Positions 22,695-34,158 of a stretch of DNA of 64,000 bases are shown piece after piece; position 1 is the first letter of the stretch, and every line of letters starts with the position of its first letter. The notes beneath the pieces are model-generated. The model was not told the DNA's origin and made no database searches. It saw only the letters and a list, made by a program, of their open reading frames with translations. Position numbers and translations under genes: made by a program. The stretch comes from Siphonodentalium dalli (lineage: Eukaryota > Mollusca > Scaphopoda > Gadilida > Siphonodentaliidae), in assembly GCA_032622095.1 (NCBI GenBank), contig CP136066.1, positions 103,375,319 to 103,439,318 on the forward strand, read 5' to 3'.

Positions 22695-24777
22695 GAAGGC
22701 TCTTTTTTATCACTTTCAGGACACACCACCCTAGTTTTCTATTATTATAATAGTCTGGTATCATTTTAATACCAGTGTGAATTTTACACAAGCAAGTACA
22801 GTTTAAATGTTCTGCCTCCAGTAAGAAACAACGAGAGGTGGGCAACATATCCCATGTTTATGTCGAGAGTATGGCCCTGTGAATCGGAAATTTGGCAACC
22901 GAAACAAATCTTGAATTGAATCGGGGGTCCGATGTCGACATTGATATCGATTGGGACAAGCACTGGTCAAATAAAAATCATAGCTGAAAATTGGATAACC
23001 TTCTCATTATTGTTCTTAAAAGTTGAGATTTGTTTTAATATGAAAACAAATAACCAACCCAGAATTCAAACATTCTGCCGCTGACATCAACTCAACTTTA
23101 ATATTTTGAACGAAAATCAAAATTAGATATCACTTAATAGTAGAATAACATGTGATTTTCACGTCATGACTGGACGCCGACTATAATATGAATAACAAGC
23201 AGACGCAGATGGCGGTATCCCCCGTCGAAATGTGCAGTTGGGGAAGTGCATTATCAATAATGTTTGCGTTCTCTGTGTGTGCTAAAAAGAGGTGGGATTG
23301 TTGTATTTGGCTATGAAACTCTATCGAGGTAGGGAGTCAATGAGTGTATATAAGTCCATTGTGGGAACAAACGCACAATATATATATAAACATCGGAAAT
23401 AGGCCGATTGTGCCTCCAGTTATCGGAAATCGGTCCGATGGACTTTTTCATTATCGAAACATCACTAGTTAGATACATTAGAAACATTATAATGATTAGA
23501 GCATGTATTTAATATAGCATTGCAGAATTAAAAAGCCAAACTCACCAGGCCTTGTCCCAGTTCAGCATCCTCTCCCAGTCGTTTCTCTAATTCACAGAGA
23601 TCTTCATATGCCTTGACTGGGAGAGGAACTTTTTTGCTGTTATCTACATGTGTCTGTGAAGTTGTTGCTGTCGCATGGCGTTTCTGGCGTTGAAGAAGGA
23701 AGTCAAGTTTCATTGTATTGGCTGTGACCTCCTCCTTCAATTCCACGAGCAGAGTTAAGACTCTTCTTTCAAAAGCTGGAAATAGAATTTTAAAACAATG
23801 CAATGAGATTGGAAGAAAGTATTCTGCAATTAACTACTTTGTTTGTTGGCCGAACACCAAACAGGCCACATAGATCAAACAGACTGCAACTGTTACAAAC
23901 AAAAGTTTTAATGTGAAAATGAATATTATCAGGTGACATATCGGCAAATAGAGCCTTAACTCTCAGTATAATTAACATATAAATCCGAATCAAACATTAA
24001 CTCTTCCATGTGAAAAAAAACGAGGTGAAAGCGAAAATTACATATATGACTTTCTGTTTTAAAATGGCATTCTTGACTCAATTGTTTCTATTTGTAAAAA
24101 TTACTAAGTTGGGATGTTATATATCATTGGAGAGGTTTGGTTTTGTTTCTTCGACCTAACCCAAAATTTTGACACTGTAGCTTAATTATTTTGTCAAAAA
24201 GTTACAGTAAAGGGGCTTGTTTTGTGTAGATGAAACTAGAGGTGTGACGACTGTGTGTTATAGTGTTAGTTATAGCCATTCTGGATCATTTATATACAAA
24301 CAGCCCAAAGTGTGACACAGGCATGGCATGTGCCGGTTATTATTAACACAGTGACCAGTATGGAATATTCCACACAGAGCTATCACAACAATGACAGGCA
24401 GACATATGTACTTTTAAAGCCCTGACTGTCATCTCTGATTATTTCTTGTAAATGTCAGAACCAACTGATTTACTCTTTATTTATTACCTATCAGATATAT
24501 ATTATATATTAGAGTACAGTGAATGATTATTTAGTGATCTGAAAATCACCACTTTAATCATTTATTTATTTTGGCTCTATAGTATATAAAGTAGTCAACA
24601 TACCTGTAACTGACACTTTACTGGTAGGTGCCACAACTGGCACACATGGAGGTGGGGCCAAGACTTTTGGTATAGTTAGAATATTCTTTCTACGTTTTGG
24701 AGTAGGTACATCTACAATAAGGATCAGTCTTTTTAGAAATAAGAAATTGGTATTATAAGATATAATAAAAGGCCGTC

Positions 24778-25182
24778 CGGCCACAGTATCCCCCGAAAAA
24801 GTGGCTTCATTGGGGGCATCAGCTTTTCTGAAAAAACTAACGAGGACCCTAAATCTGATACTAAATTTCAGAACAATCCAACCAGTGTCCCCTGAAATGG
24901 TGGATAAACTATCATACCAAATTTGATTCAGATACGATCACACAAACTAAAGTTGCATCCGGAAACCAGAAATTAACAGGATTCTAAGTCGAAAAAGGGC
25001 CATAACTCTCTCAAAAATGGGCGGAGCAAACCCATATTCGAACGTGACCTGTATATAGGGCTGATAAACTCACATACCAAATTTGGTTCAGATATGATCG
25101 CACAAACTGAAGTTATCATCCAGAAACCAGAAAGCTGTTGCAGCTTTATTTGGCCGTTTTGGCCGGTTTGTTGGGTAAAGGG
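24778..25182. repeat. Repeat fragment ending in a TGTTGGGTAAAGGG terminus
   Basis: The end TGTTGGGTAAAGGG (25169-25182) next to TTAA (25183-25186) and the preceding GCTTTATTTGGCCG match the right end of the TTAA element at 33641-34019. Upstream there are two partial copies of an ACCAAATTTGGTTCAGATA.GATC segment. The left end was not found. Confidence 0.6.
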
Positions 25183-26119
25183 TTAAGTAACGAAAGTCGG
25201 CATTATGTCATACGTAATTAGCTCGATCGGCAAAAAATATTGGGTCGATAGAAAATTGATTGCAGTTAATTTCGGATGAATTACGGACAGTTACTGTTTT
25301 GGGGAATAAATATACATGTTGGTGGATGAACTACATCTATCCGTATCAATAACATTCCCATTGGAAACAGACAGTACTGTGAAATCGCTGCAAGTTCTTC
25401 GTAATAACATATATTAAGAACATAATAGACCGATTGTTCTAAGGTTTCTGTTCATTCCAATCCATGCTTTGTCATGCAGAACCGCAGCTGACATTGAATT
25501 TTATTCATATATAATGTGAATTGGATATCTTAAGTTCTAAACATAAGGTAATCAATTGAGTTCTGCATCTAGGGATCATGCACTGTGTAGAAAATTTATA
25601 TAGTGTGATACAGATTTCATATATATGTGGCGAATGATCACCATCACTGGTTGCGATCAAAGCACATAATTTGCATAATGCACGTCTATTCGGAATGGCA
25701 TACATAACATTACATACTATTATGGCTAACTTGTCAAACTTGTGCTTCAATTTTTGTGATTTCAGGTCATTCAGCGGACCGATTCGGTGTCGATCTCGAA
25801 TTGGTGCCCGATATCGACATCGAATCGAATCTCGAATATTCACAGGTCCAAATGAACATGCATGCACGTCATGAAAGGGTTAATTGGCTAATGTTTCCAT
25901 CGTACACAAACACTGCTATAGCTAACACAAATATAGACTCACAGTCATCTGATTCTTCCTCACTTGAAGTTAAACTTTCACTTGTTGTCACATACTTTTT
26001 GTTCACCTGTAAATATTGATGTTAGATTTATGGAATGACCAGTCTATTCGGTAACTGGAGAAGGCCCCATACGAAGACGGCCCCTCGTGAAAATGGCCCC
26101 AGAGAAATCGGCCCCCATG

Positions 26120-26690
26120 CAGTTATGTCCCTGGTCCCACCCTATTTAACCTGGTAACCCCATCTGAATAAATTTGAATCCCAGACACCAAAGAACCCTT
26201 CATACTAAATATCAGTAAAATAGACCTGATGGTCCTTGTGAAGGAAGCATATTAATAATTATTATGAAGGGAAACAGTCTTTCGCTTGGCCCTTACTTGA
26301 CCTGGTGACCCAATTTTAACAAATCTGAATTCCAGTCAATCAAGAACATTCCATGCTAGATAAGCCATTTGTACCTTTATACCAAATGTGAACCCATTGG
26401 CCCGATGGAATTTGAGAAGAAGTCGTTTTAAGACTTACTATGGTGGGAAAGAGTTATGGACCTAGCTTCGCAACTATTTGACCGAGTGACCTCATTTGAA
26501 CAAATCTGAATGTGAATCACCCAGGGAACATCCACACCAATTATGAACTCAATCGTTCCAAAGGATCTAGAGAAGATGTTCAAAGAATTGTTGATGGATG
26601 GACGGACAGACGACGGATGAGGAGTGATGACTATAGCTCCACCAGAGACTTCGTCTCAGGTGAGCTAAAAACAGGAGTTGTGCATCAAAG
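26120..26690. repeat. Dispersed invertebrate repeat ending in CTCAGGTGAGCT
   Basis: Three diverged units of about 180 bp share ACCTGGTGACCC.ATTT.AACAAATCTGAAT, followed by GGATGGACGGACAGACGACG and GGTGAGCTAAAAAC. The end matches 20355-20545 in inverse orientation. Resembles repeats I know from mollusc genomes; this was not searched. Confidence 0.55.
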
Positions 26691-26768
26691 ATGGCTGTTA
26701 TTGAGTTTTTTTTTTGCCCATAAGAGTTAATTTGTTCAACCGAGAAACACTACAAGTTGTCACATTAA

Positions 26769-27207
26769 AGGTACTCAATCCGATCAGAGGGTCCTATATT
26801 ACTATTCGAGTCGAGGAACCTACCAATCAACGCTCAGGGTGATCAGATATCGATATTTGAATTTTCGTTATTTCTATTCATTCTGGCCCAGAACACAGTC
26901 AAAATTGCGTTATTATTACCACTTGATTATAGAGTTATCCATCCTTGTCTGTTTGAATAGTGTTTTGGTGTACACATCTCAAGCAGATTATAAAGTTAAG
27001 GGCAATTATTAGTACTCATCTCGAGAAAATAACAAATTTAAAAAATCAATATCTTATAACTCTGAGCTTTGTTTGATGGGTTCCTCGACTCGAATAAAAT
27101 ATTGTTTACCCCCCAAAGCCAAAGAATTAGTAAAATAGGACCCTCTGATCGGATTGTTGTTGTTGTAATCTGTTGAGATGAGGACCCTCTGATCGGATTG
27201 AGTACCT
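26769..27207. mobile_element. AGGTACTCAATCCGA-type MITE, copy 2
   Basis: TTAA at 26765-26768; ends AGGTACTCAATCCGATCAGA and GATCGGATTGAGTACCT. The right flank is CTAA, probably a mutated duplication. Lies in an intron of the DUF4806-type gene. Confidence 0.85.
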
Positions 27208-28920
27208 CTAACTGTCATAAAAGGATAACAATAGACAAACTAAGGTTTGTAAAGCAGGTGAAAAAAACCAAACCTGGTTTTCAAACTTAATCAAGAAATT
27301 GTTATGAAAGAATTATAACAGATAAAACACTTGTTATTTTATCATATTATTAAATACCGTTTTCTTTCGTTTCAGTGGCAGCTCATTGTCTGTTTTTAAA
27401 TCAGTAGTCTTCAAAGCTAGCTTCGCTTTACTTTGCGCTTTCATATAAGTAACTGTAAAAATAATTGTTTTAAAGTAAATTGCGATGTTTTCACTGTTTC
27501 AAAATTGCTAAAATGTCAGAAAATTATAAAACATGTTGAGCCTTCTCTATGTTAAAACAAGAGCATCGCTAGGTGCTTCCAACTGTCTATTTTAACTATT
27601 TATCAATCACTCAATGACGGACACAAAATTCATCTGATGTATTTTCAACTTATAAGTTGTCACACAAAATTAACAGGTTCCCTGGTTCCCCAGAACAAAA
27701 GTTGACCTTTGTTGGACTAAGTATTATTTGGAGTGGGGTAAATTTTTGTTCTGCAGTAAAAATTCATTGGACGTAGCCCAGATTCATACTGGGCCCAGAT
27801 TCACAAGTTATTTTCATGAGACTAATCCACATACAAAATTTGAAAACAGTCAGATATATAAAACTAAAGCCTATTACATATACTGTTGACCATCTGGACA
27901 CTTTGAAAACTAAACACTGATATCAATAATTATCTAACAGTACTTATTTCATTTTTCAAAAATGAGTTCAGTATAACCAGGGTTTCCGCTATACCGACAG
28001 GGGGTCCCCTTGACGGCCCCGTTCCCGTCGCCAAGTTTTCCCCTCCTGCCATATCCCAGGACATACGGTACTGCATGTCTATAAAGGTATAAAGATGTTT
28101 AAAACTTCTGAATTTTGTTGGAATAGTACTAAGGAATTTTAAAAGGTGAATTTATTTTATATCTTGTGAGTGTACACACTCTAAACGCGTTGTTAGATTG
28201 AAACATGAAGTGATCGGAACTGACATCGCTAGAAGTTATGTCTTTGAGTCTGGTTAGTTACGTTGCGGTTAGTACCCGGTTATGTTATGCAAAAGAGCAG
28301 TATTTTAATCATACCTGTCATGTTTTATACCGCAAAATAAACTGTTCACTTTGTAATAGAGCGATAGAGAAATGTGGGAGTAGCCGCACCGGGCATCAAG
28401 GCATGTTACCCTTCCCCCTAGCGGAAACCCTGGTGTAACCCATTATTGTACAGTAATTTCAACATACCAGTTTTGGTCAGGATTCTTATTGAGCTGGTGC
28501 CAAATTCTTCATCAGGCTCCTCCTGTGCAACAACAGCTTGTGTTACCCGTCTGTCTGACCATCAAAGTGGTGGCCATTTAGTTTTGGACACCCCCACCAG
28601 CCACTTTATTGGAACTACATCCACCAAGTCATCGCCAAATTCTACCACTGCAAAGTGTGGCCTAAAATCAATATGTGGAGACTGTTAAGATTCAGATTAT
28701 TCAGCAGGTCATTACAGATTTTCACCAAAAAAAATAGAATTGTAATTGCACACATTCAAAGGGTTTCCACAATGGTTGCTTTGAGCGGAGGTAACCAAAT
28801 TACAGACCTACATATAGAAGTGGAACTTCTGAGTATTTACTCAAAATAATCAAGTTTCAAGATAATGTCACAAATGTCATGACAATAAAATATGCAGGAG
28901 ATGATATATGTCAAAATACT

Positions 28921-29450
28921 ACTGAGACAAAAAGTACATGTCCAAATGTCCCTGGATTGATACCAGCGACTGGGACTTCCAAAATGGCCATCCCAGCCCA
29001 CAAAGCAGTTTATACACTCCGCACCAGTACCAATAAAGATGTTACCAGGTAGATAATGGAATATGTACCATTTGAATCAATGATACCAAGACACCACAAA
29101 TATATCAATGTAATAGTAGTATATGAAAACTTCAAGCGGAAAATGGCAGCTAAACCAATCACTGAGACAAAAAGTACATGTCCAAATGTCCCTGGATTGA
29201 TACCAGCGACTGGGACTTCCAAAATGGCCATCCCAGCCCACAAGGCAGTTTATACACTCCGCACCAGTACCAATAAAGATGTTACCAGGTAGATAATGGA
29301 ATATGTACCATTTGAATCAATGATACCAAGACACCACAAATATATCAATGTAATAGCAGAATATGAAAACTGCAAGCAGAAAATGGAAGCTAAACAAATC
29401 ACTGAGACAGTAGATAATGGAATATGTATCATTTGAATCAATGAACATAA
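28921..29450. repeat. 240-bp tandem repeat, two copies and a partial third
   Basis: ACTGAGACAAAAAGTACATG recurs at 28921 and 29161, with ACTGAGACAG at 29401. Copies 1 and 2 are nearly identical over 240 bp, the third is cut short. A minus-strand frame runs across units because 240 is a multiple of three, but stops interrupt it and I do not call a gene. Confidence 0.92.
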
Positions 29451-29567
29451 CATACATCGGACAGACAAAAAAGTCAACATTTCCAGATAAACAAAGATGA
29501 ATAACTCTAACTCTAGAACGGAAAACCTGAACAAAATGATTAAATACTCCATTAAATGTCTTCACAG

Positions 29568-30273
29568 TATAATCCAGTGCATTTATGGTTTCACCTCAAA
29601 TTTATTGCAACACAAAGTTTCTCAGTAGGAATAAGTACATTGACCCATTACAAACAACATACTAAAAATAAAAAACAACCTTTATTTCACAAGGCCATAT
29701 TCATTTTGTAGTGTACATGTACATCATCCTGATAACAGAACAGACAACCATTCCCAGATATTTTGAGTAGTTTTCAAATTATGTGCCTACAAAGTTGGGA
29801 GTTTATCTAAGTTCATAGCCTCAATTTCTCCAAAAAAAATTTAATCCATTTTTATGGTCTTGTATATTAAAAATTAAAGAAAAATGAAGAGAGTTATTGT
29901 TGTTTTAGTAATTGCATCTCTGGGTTGTGCACAAACAATTATTTCTCTCTATGCATATGATTGAGAGGACAAATAATTTTGAAGACTCAAAAAATCTGGA
30001 AAAGGTTTTCTGTTCTGTAATCATGGTTGTGTACTCTACATAATGGATATATAAATGGAAAACCCTGTGAAATCAGTTTTTCATAAACATTTTTGAAATG
30101 TCATAAATTGAGAATTTTTACCAAATTTTGACAAATTTATTTCACAAAATTCATCAATTTCGCCTTTCTTGATTCTTTTTGATTTTTAGTATGTTATTTG
30201 TAATGGGTAATAGTACTTAGAAACTTTGTGTTGCAATTAGTTTGAGGTGAAACCATAAATACACTGGACTATA
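29568..30273. mobile_element. Foldback MITE with TATA-flanked ends, about 700 bp
   Basis: TATAATCCAGTGCATTTATG on the left is inverted as CATAAATACACTGGACTATA on the right. Arms continue through GGTTTCACCTCAAATTTATT, AACACAAAGTTTCT and AACAACATACTAAAAAT with their inverses. TA duplication is likely. Confidence 0.78.
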
Positions 30274-30877
30274 AATGCACTAGACTAGTAGTGAACATCC
30301 ATACTAAATTTATTTGAGATCTGAGCACTATTGCTATGACATGAACAAACAAACGGATGGACTGTTTTGCATCTGTCCGTCATCCATCTGATGTACACTA
30401 AATAATTAAAACTAAACATAAGTTACATGTTATTATGATATTTAGGTGGAAAGACAGAGTACACATGTATGAAAACCCTGGTGGGTGTGTTACTCATAAA
30501 TGAGTCCCACTTTGAGGGCTACTAATTTTGGTTAATGCTTCAGGAAGATACAAGTGAATTTCCCATTTAACTGAACCTAGTAAGCATTCCAACTGTAGAG
30601 GCAGAATTGTAAAAATACACCATTATTGATATTATTAAACCTACAATATGCCCATCCAGGTGTTGGAAATGGATAAAGCTTTATGGAATATGTAAGCTAT
30701 TCAGGTAGTACAATATGTGAAAAAAAAGTAAGTAATTCTGAAAGTTTGACTCAATACTGAGTTACATGTCAACCAGGGTTTTGATGAATTTGCACTCTGT
30801 CCATCACCAGATTCATAATAAAGGGAACTCCGATTCAAAATACCACTGAGAGAAAAAGATATTGCAATCTAAAATCA

Positions 30878-32935
30878 TCATAAATTGGTGTCAACAAAAG
30901 GCAATGCAATAAAATAATTGTGATGTGGGAGCAGGACACATTTGGCTTGCACTTCAGAAACATTTGTAATTCGAAAAGTTGAATTGAGATCTCTAACTTT
31001 GAATATCTGCAAGTAATCAGATTTAACTGGATTATCAAAAAAACTTTCCTTCGACTTGAAATATCGATAAGCCAAAAGTATTTCATCGCCTAGCTTTAAG
31101 ATGTTAAATAATTGACAGACTTTGTCTCCAATCAGAAAATTTTGGTCCTTTTGACAGACATAGATCTTAATCTTATTAAAGTACAAAGATCGGTATTGCT
31201 GATAATCACCTATAACAAATCCATTGGGCAATGGCCATTCAGAGTGTTGGCAAGATGGATATTTGACTGATTGGACAAAATTAGCAGGATATTCAGATAT
31301 TCTTCTAATTACCTGAGATAGAGCATTTGAAGGTTTGCGGATCATGTGTTTCAAAGTTTGAAGAAAACTTTCAAATGGGAATGCAGAAATATTATCCAGA
31401 GGTCCAAATCTAACAGCTTCGGCAGCTAAATGTACCAGTGCATGTACATTATAAACCAAGTTTTGTCTGCCATATATTACCTCAAAATTTGATACGAATG
31501 TGACCAATAGGTCATGAGCATATTGATTCAATCTTTGGTTCAGTGAATCACTGAGTAAAATCCTCATAGCAACAGATAGGGTCATAAAGTTATTAAACAT
31601 GTCTTTATTTAGCTTATTATGAAGTGAAACTGGTCCCGTATACAACAAAAACTGGCGAAATTCAGTTGCTTTCCAGCGATCTAAATGCACCAGTGATCGT
31701 GGTCTCCGGGAAAAATCTGTTGGGAAATACATATTGAAAACTGACAACTTATCCGATATTTCTTTGATAACATTTGGACCTAGTCTAAAATTTAGAGGGC
31801 CACTTGTCCATAACTTTAACAACTTCCTCATTACTCCAAGACAAACCAAATGCATGTAATCAATAGGAAAGCTTGATATCATTCCAATTCCAGTTCCTTC
31901 CAAGGGGGATGGACCTTTGTGGTATGTGCCATAGCCTAACTCATCAAATTCAACATCAGTTCTTAGGGGAGCATTAGTTTCAGGATATATTACTTTGTTC
32001 TGCCATTCTCCTTTTTGGGTACACTTATCACAGCCGCTATATGCAGAAAAGGGCATAACATTTTTCACATATGATTTGGCTGGGACATCACATATAATGG
32101 ATGTACACAAAATAGAGAATTCCATGCCATCAACATTAAGGCCTTCATCCTTTAAATGTATATATTCATCATTAAATTGCTTCAGATATAATACGACATC
32201 ATCTGGTTTTTTAACACCATAATAAATTCCAACAATGAAAGGCTTTCCATCACCAAAATTTGTGACTCTGGCAAGGATTGGCCAAAACTGATGGTTTGTA
32301 CTCTTGAAGAGTGGAAGTCCATCAATACTAAGTTGTAAGGATATTGAGTTCAAATTCAGAGCTGCAGTTGCATGATTCATTATGTAAGATGTCAGACCTG
32401 ACGAAATACCAAAGTGATGATATTCTCCACCACAGATATTTTGAATGTTGTAAACAGTCCTAGTCTTCAAGAGTGTCCTTGGGTCCTTTGGCAGATATGG
32501 GAAAAACAATCTTAAAATTTGGAGCAACCCCGCCAAAGCAACCAAAGATACTTTGAATTGTGTTGCCCAACATGCAAGTTTCTCAGCTAAGTTCAGTTCA
32601 GGTTCTGTGTCAGTATCACTGGGAGTTGTATTATCTGAATCAATGCTTGAATGATCCACATAATCATTAAAATCATCATTAATGCCTGTTGTAGCATCAG
32701 TATCAGTTGACAAATTACTATCAGAAGAAAAAGCATTATCTGCCGTATTATCAACTGCGATGACATTATTAGAAATTTCCATATCTAGTGGTTGTGTATC
32801 ATGACTATCCCGCTCAGAAACAATATCAGTAATATCATTTTCTGACCCTTCTATTTCCTTGATATGCGTTTCAACATTTGTTTTTATTTTCCTTCTCACA
32901 GTCCAGTATGAAGTTTGTTTTGAGGATTCATCCAT
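30878..32935 (-). CDS. EnSpm/CACTA-like transposase, intact, 685 aa
   Basis: Single long open frame. The N-terminal 110 residues are acidic and Ser/Thr/Asp-rich. From about residue 120 the protein matches the animal 'transposase domain-containing' family related to EnSpm/CACTA: SIDGLPLFKST with a likely first catalytic Asp (D205), ICDVPAKSYV (D283), a zinc-type SGCDKCTQKGEW (C302, C305), FPIDYMHLVCLGVMRKLL with a D(2)H signature (D359, H362), WKATEFRQFLLYTGPV, VYNVHALVHL and FPFESFLQTLK, a likely catalytic Glu (E522). Assignment of the acidic residues is by motif position and is tentative. It should cut and rejoin transposon ends in the nucleus. No frameshift or internal stop is seen, so it may be active. 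It lies on the same strand as, and upstream of, the DUF4806-type gene, and near the middle of the 37.7-kb insertion. Confidence 0.88.
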   Translation of the reverse strand: MDESSKQTSYWTVRRKIKTNVETHIKEIEGSENDITDIVSERDSHDTQPLDMEISNNVIAVDNTADNAFSSDSNLSTDTDATTGINDDFNDYVDHSSIDSDNTTPSDTDTEPELNLAEKLACWATQFKVSLVALAGLLQILRLFFPYLPKDPRTLLKTRTVYNIQNICGGEYHHFGISSGLTSYIMNHATAALNLNSISLQLSIDGLPLFKSTNHQFWPILARVTNFGDGKPFIVGIYYGVKKPDDVVLYLKQFNDEYIHLKDEGLNVDGMEFSILCTSIICDVPAKSYVKNVMPFSAYSGCDKCTQKGEWQNKVIYPETNAPLRTDVEFDELGYGTYHKGPSPLEGTGIGMISSFPIDYMHLVCLGVMRKLLKLWTSGPLNFRLGPNVIKEISDKLSVFNMYFPTDFSRRPRSLVHLDRWKATEFRQFLLYTGPVSLHNKLNKDMFNNFMTLSVAMRILLSDSLNQRLNQYAHDLLVTFVSNFEVIYGRQNLVYNVHALVHLAAEAVRFGPLDNISAFPFESFLQTLKHMIRKPSNALSQVIRRISEYPANFVQSVKYPSCQHSEWPLPNGFVIGDYQQYRSLYFNKIKIYVCQKDQNFLIGDKVCQLFNILKLGDEILLAYRYFKSKESFFDNPVKSDYLQIFKVRDLNSTFRITNVSEVQAKCVLLPHHNYFIALPFVDTNL

Positions 32936-33018
32936 GTTTCAGTTTTATCTTATATATATTTTATATCCCCTGTATATATGTTAAATTTGTAAGTTTGGCA
33001 TATATTTGAATACTCAAA

Positions 33019-33113
33019 TTACGTTTTAGCGCTCTGCTCATCCATTTGATTTATAGAAATTAGAATAGACTCTGCAGTGGTAGTGATAGACTGGTCAACT
33101 GGTTTCTGTAAAC
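33019..33113 (-). other. Possible small exon upstream of the transposase
   Basis: After a good acceptor (CTTTTTATTTTTAG, ending 33114 on the minus strand) one frame is open for about 30 codons (KPVDQSITTTAESILISINQ) and ends in TAA. It could be the last exon of an unrecognised gene or an untranslated exon of the transposase gene. Confidence 0.3.
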
Positions 33114-33352
33114 CTAAAAATAAAAAGAATAAAAAATGTGTTAATCCAACAACCAACAATATAAGTTCTATATTTTCAGACTGACAAAATATTATGAGAA
33201 GTTACACCAAATCAGCATAGGCTACTGATGCACATTAAGCTCGTAATTAGTGCACTAATTCAGATTGTTTGGCCTTGGCAATCCGCTATGGCAACCCTTT
33301 GTCATCGCCCAGCTTGCTTCAACAATTTGCTTTGGCAATGCTGATTGCTGTA

Positions 33353-34158
33353 CTCTTGGGCTCCAATAAAACATGCATGCACGTTTATTATTTTCTTGGG
33401 TAATTTCCCCCTGCACAGTGCTTATTTGGGTCTGCACTTTTGAAATGAAAATTGAAATCAACACAAGATTTCTATATGATTCCGATATCAAAATGTTGAG
33501 CTTACCGGTATAACTTTATGCATGTACATGTATATGGCATACATGGGAACATTTAAATATTGAATAAAACACCACATGACACATACCATCTTAATTCCTA
33601 TAATTGACATACTATAGTACAATACAAATACTTTGTTTAACCCTTTACCCAACAGAAGGGCCCTGTGCCAATGCATTCTCTTATATATGCGAGTCGACCA
33701 TAGGTCGCCTCACATATATAAGAGAATGCATTGGCTTAACACATTAAAAATTATAATATTGTTAAAGAATGTAAGAAAAAATGGTAAAAAGTGTTAATTT
33801 TTTTTTTTTAGGCCAATGCATTCTCTTATATATGCGAGGCGACCTATGGTCGAGTCGCATATATAAGAGAATGCATTGGCCTAGGGCATAACTATAACCA
33901 TCACAATGTGGTCAATGAGCCGGTTCCAATGATATCCATATGTGTATGGTTTTATTGAGACAGACCCAAGATATTTTAGGCTGTTGAAGCTTTATTTGGC
34001 CGGTTTGTTGGGTAAAGGGTTAACCACAGTTAAAATGTTGATGTTTTGCTCAGAGTTCACCCTGCACTATTATTTGGGTCTGCATGTTTATTAAGTTCCA
34101 ATGGAATTTACCCACTGCACTATTATTTGGGCCTGCACTTTTATTTGGAGCCCAAGAG
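33353..34158. mobile_element. TA-type element with CTCTTGGGCTCC ends, carrying a nested MITE
   Basis: TA at 33351-33352 and 34159-34160 flanks CTCTTGGGCTCCAATAAAA and TTTTATTTGGAGCCCAAGAG. Inside are inverted segments with TATTTGGGTCTGCA and CCCTGCAC. The TTAA element 33641-34019 is inserted in it. A second copy is at 36772-37321. Confidence 0.82.
33641..34019. mobile_element. TTAA-type MITE with two long hairpins, 379 bp
   Basis: TTAA at 33637-33640 and 34020-34023; ends CCCTTTACCCAACA and TGTTGGGTAAAGGG are perfect inverted repeats of 14 bp. Two hairpins (33667-33735 and 33811-33891) have near-perfect stems of about 24-30 bp starting GCCAATGCATTCTCTTATAT. Their loops are inverse copies of each other (GAGTCGACCATAGGTCGCC and GGCGACCTATGGTCGAGTC), so the element is an inverted pair of hairpins. 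Confidence 0.9.

Larger units (their letters stand above)
22082..28661 (-). pseudogene. DUF4806-type protein gene, six exons, one in-frame stop
   Basis: Read from the minus strand, six exons join in phase with GT-AG borders: 28661-28468, 27452-27358, 26006-25943, 24711-24604, 23775-23546 and 22258-22082. Exon 1 encodes PHFAVVEFGDD..VPIKWLV..WPP, the typical N-terminal module of DUF4806 proteins, then an in-frame TGA (28564-28562) and on in the same frame with RVTQAVVAQEEPDE. Middle exons are basic and Ser/Glu-rich (KRKKT, SSEEESDD, PTPKRRKN). Exon 5 has a helical segment and LPVKAYEDLCELEKRLGED. Exon 6 has ALVSHELAKKLNWAGMGDHK, the DUF4806 core, and ends after 58 residues; it might instead be spliced at a GTAAAT near 22092. 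Exon 1 begins with the last base of a codon, which would complete ATG if an upstream exon ended in AT. Function is unknown; it shares strand and neighbourhood with the transposase at 30878-32935. With a single stop it is recently broken, or the stop is a sequencing error. Confidence 0.85.

Noticed and set aside
29010..29552. Hydrophobic minus-strand frames of 77-100 codons
   Set aside because: They are readings of the 240-bp tandem repeat with stops between units and no family match.
31995..32222. Plus-strand frame inside the transposase
   Set aside because: Antisense shadow of the 685-aa minus-strand transposase.
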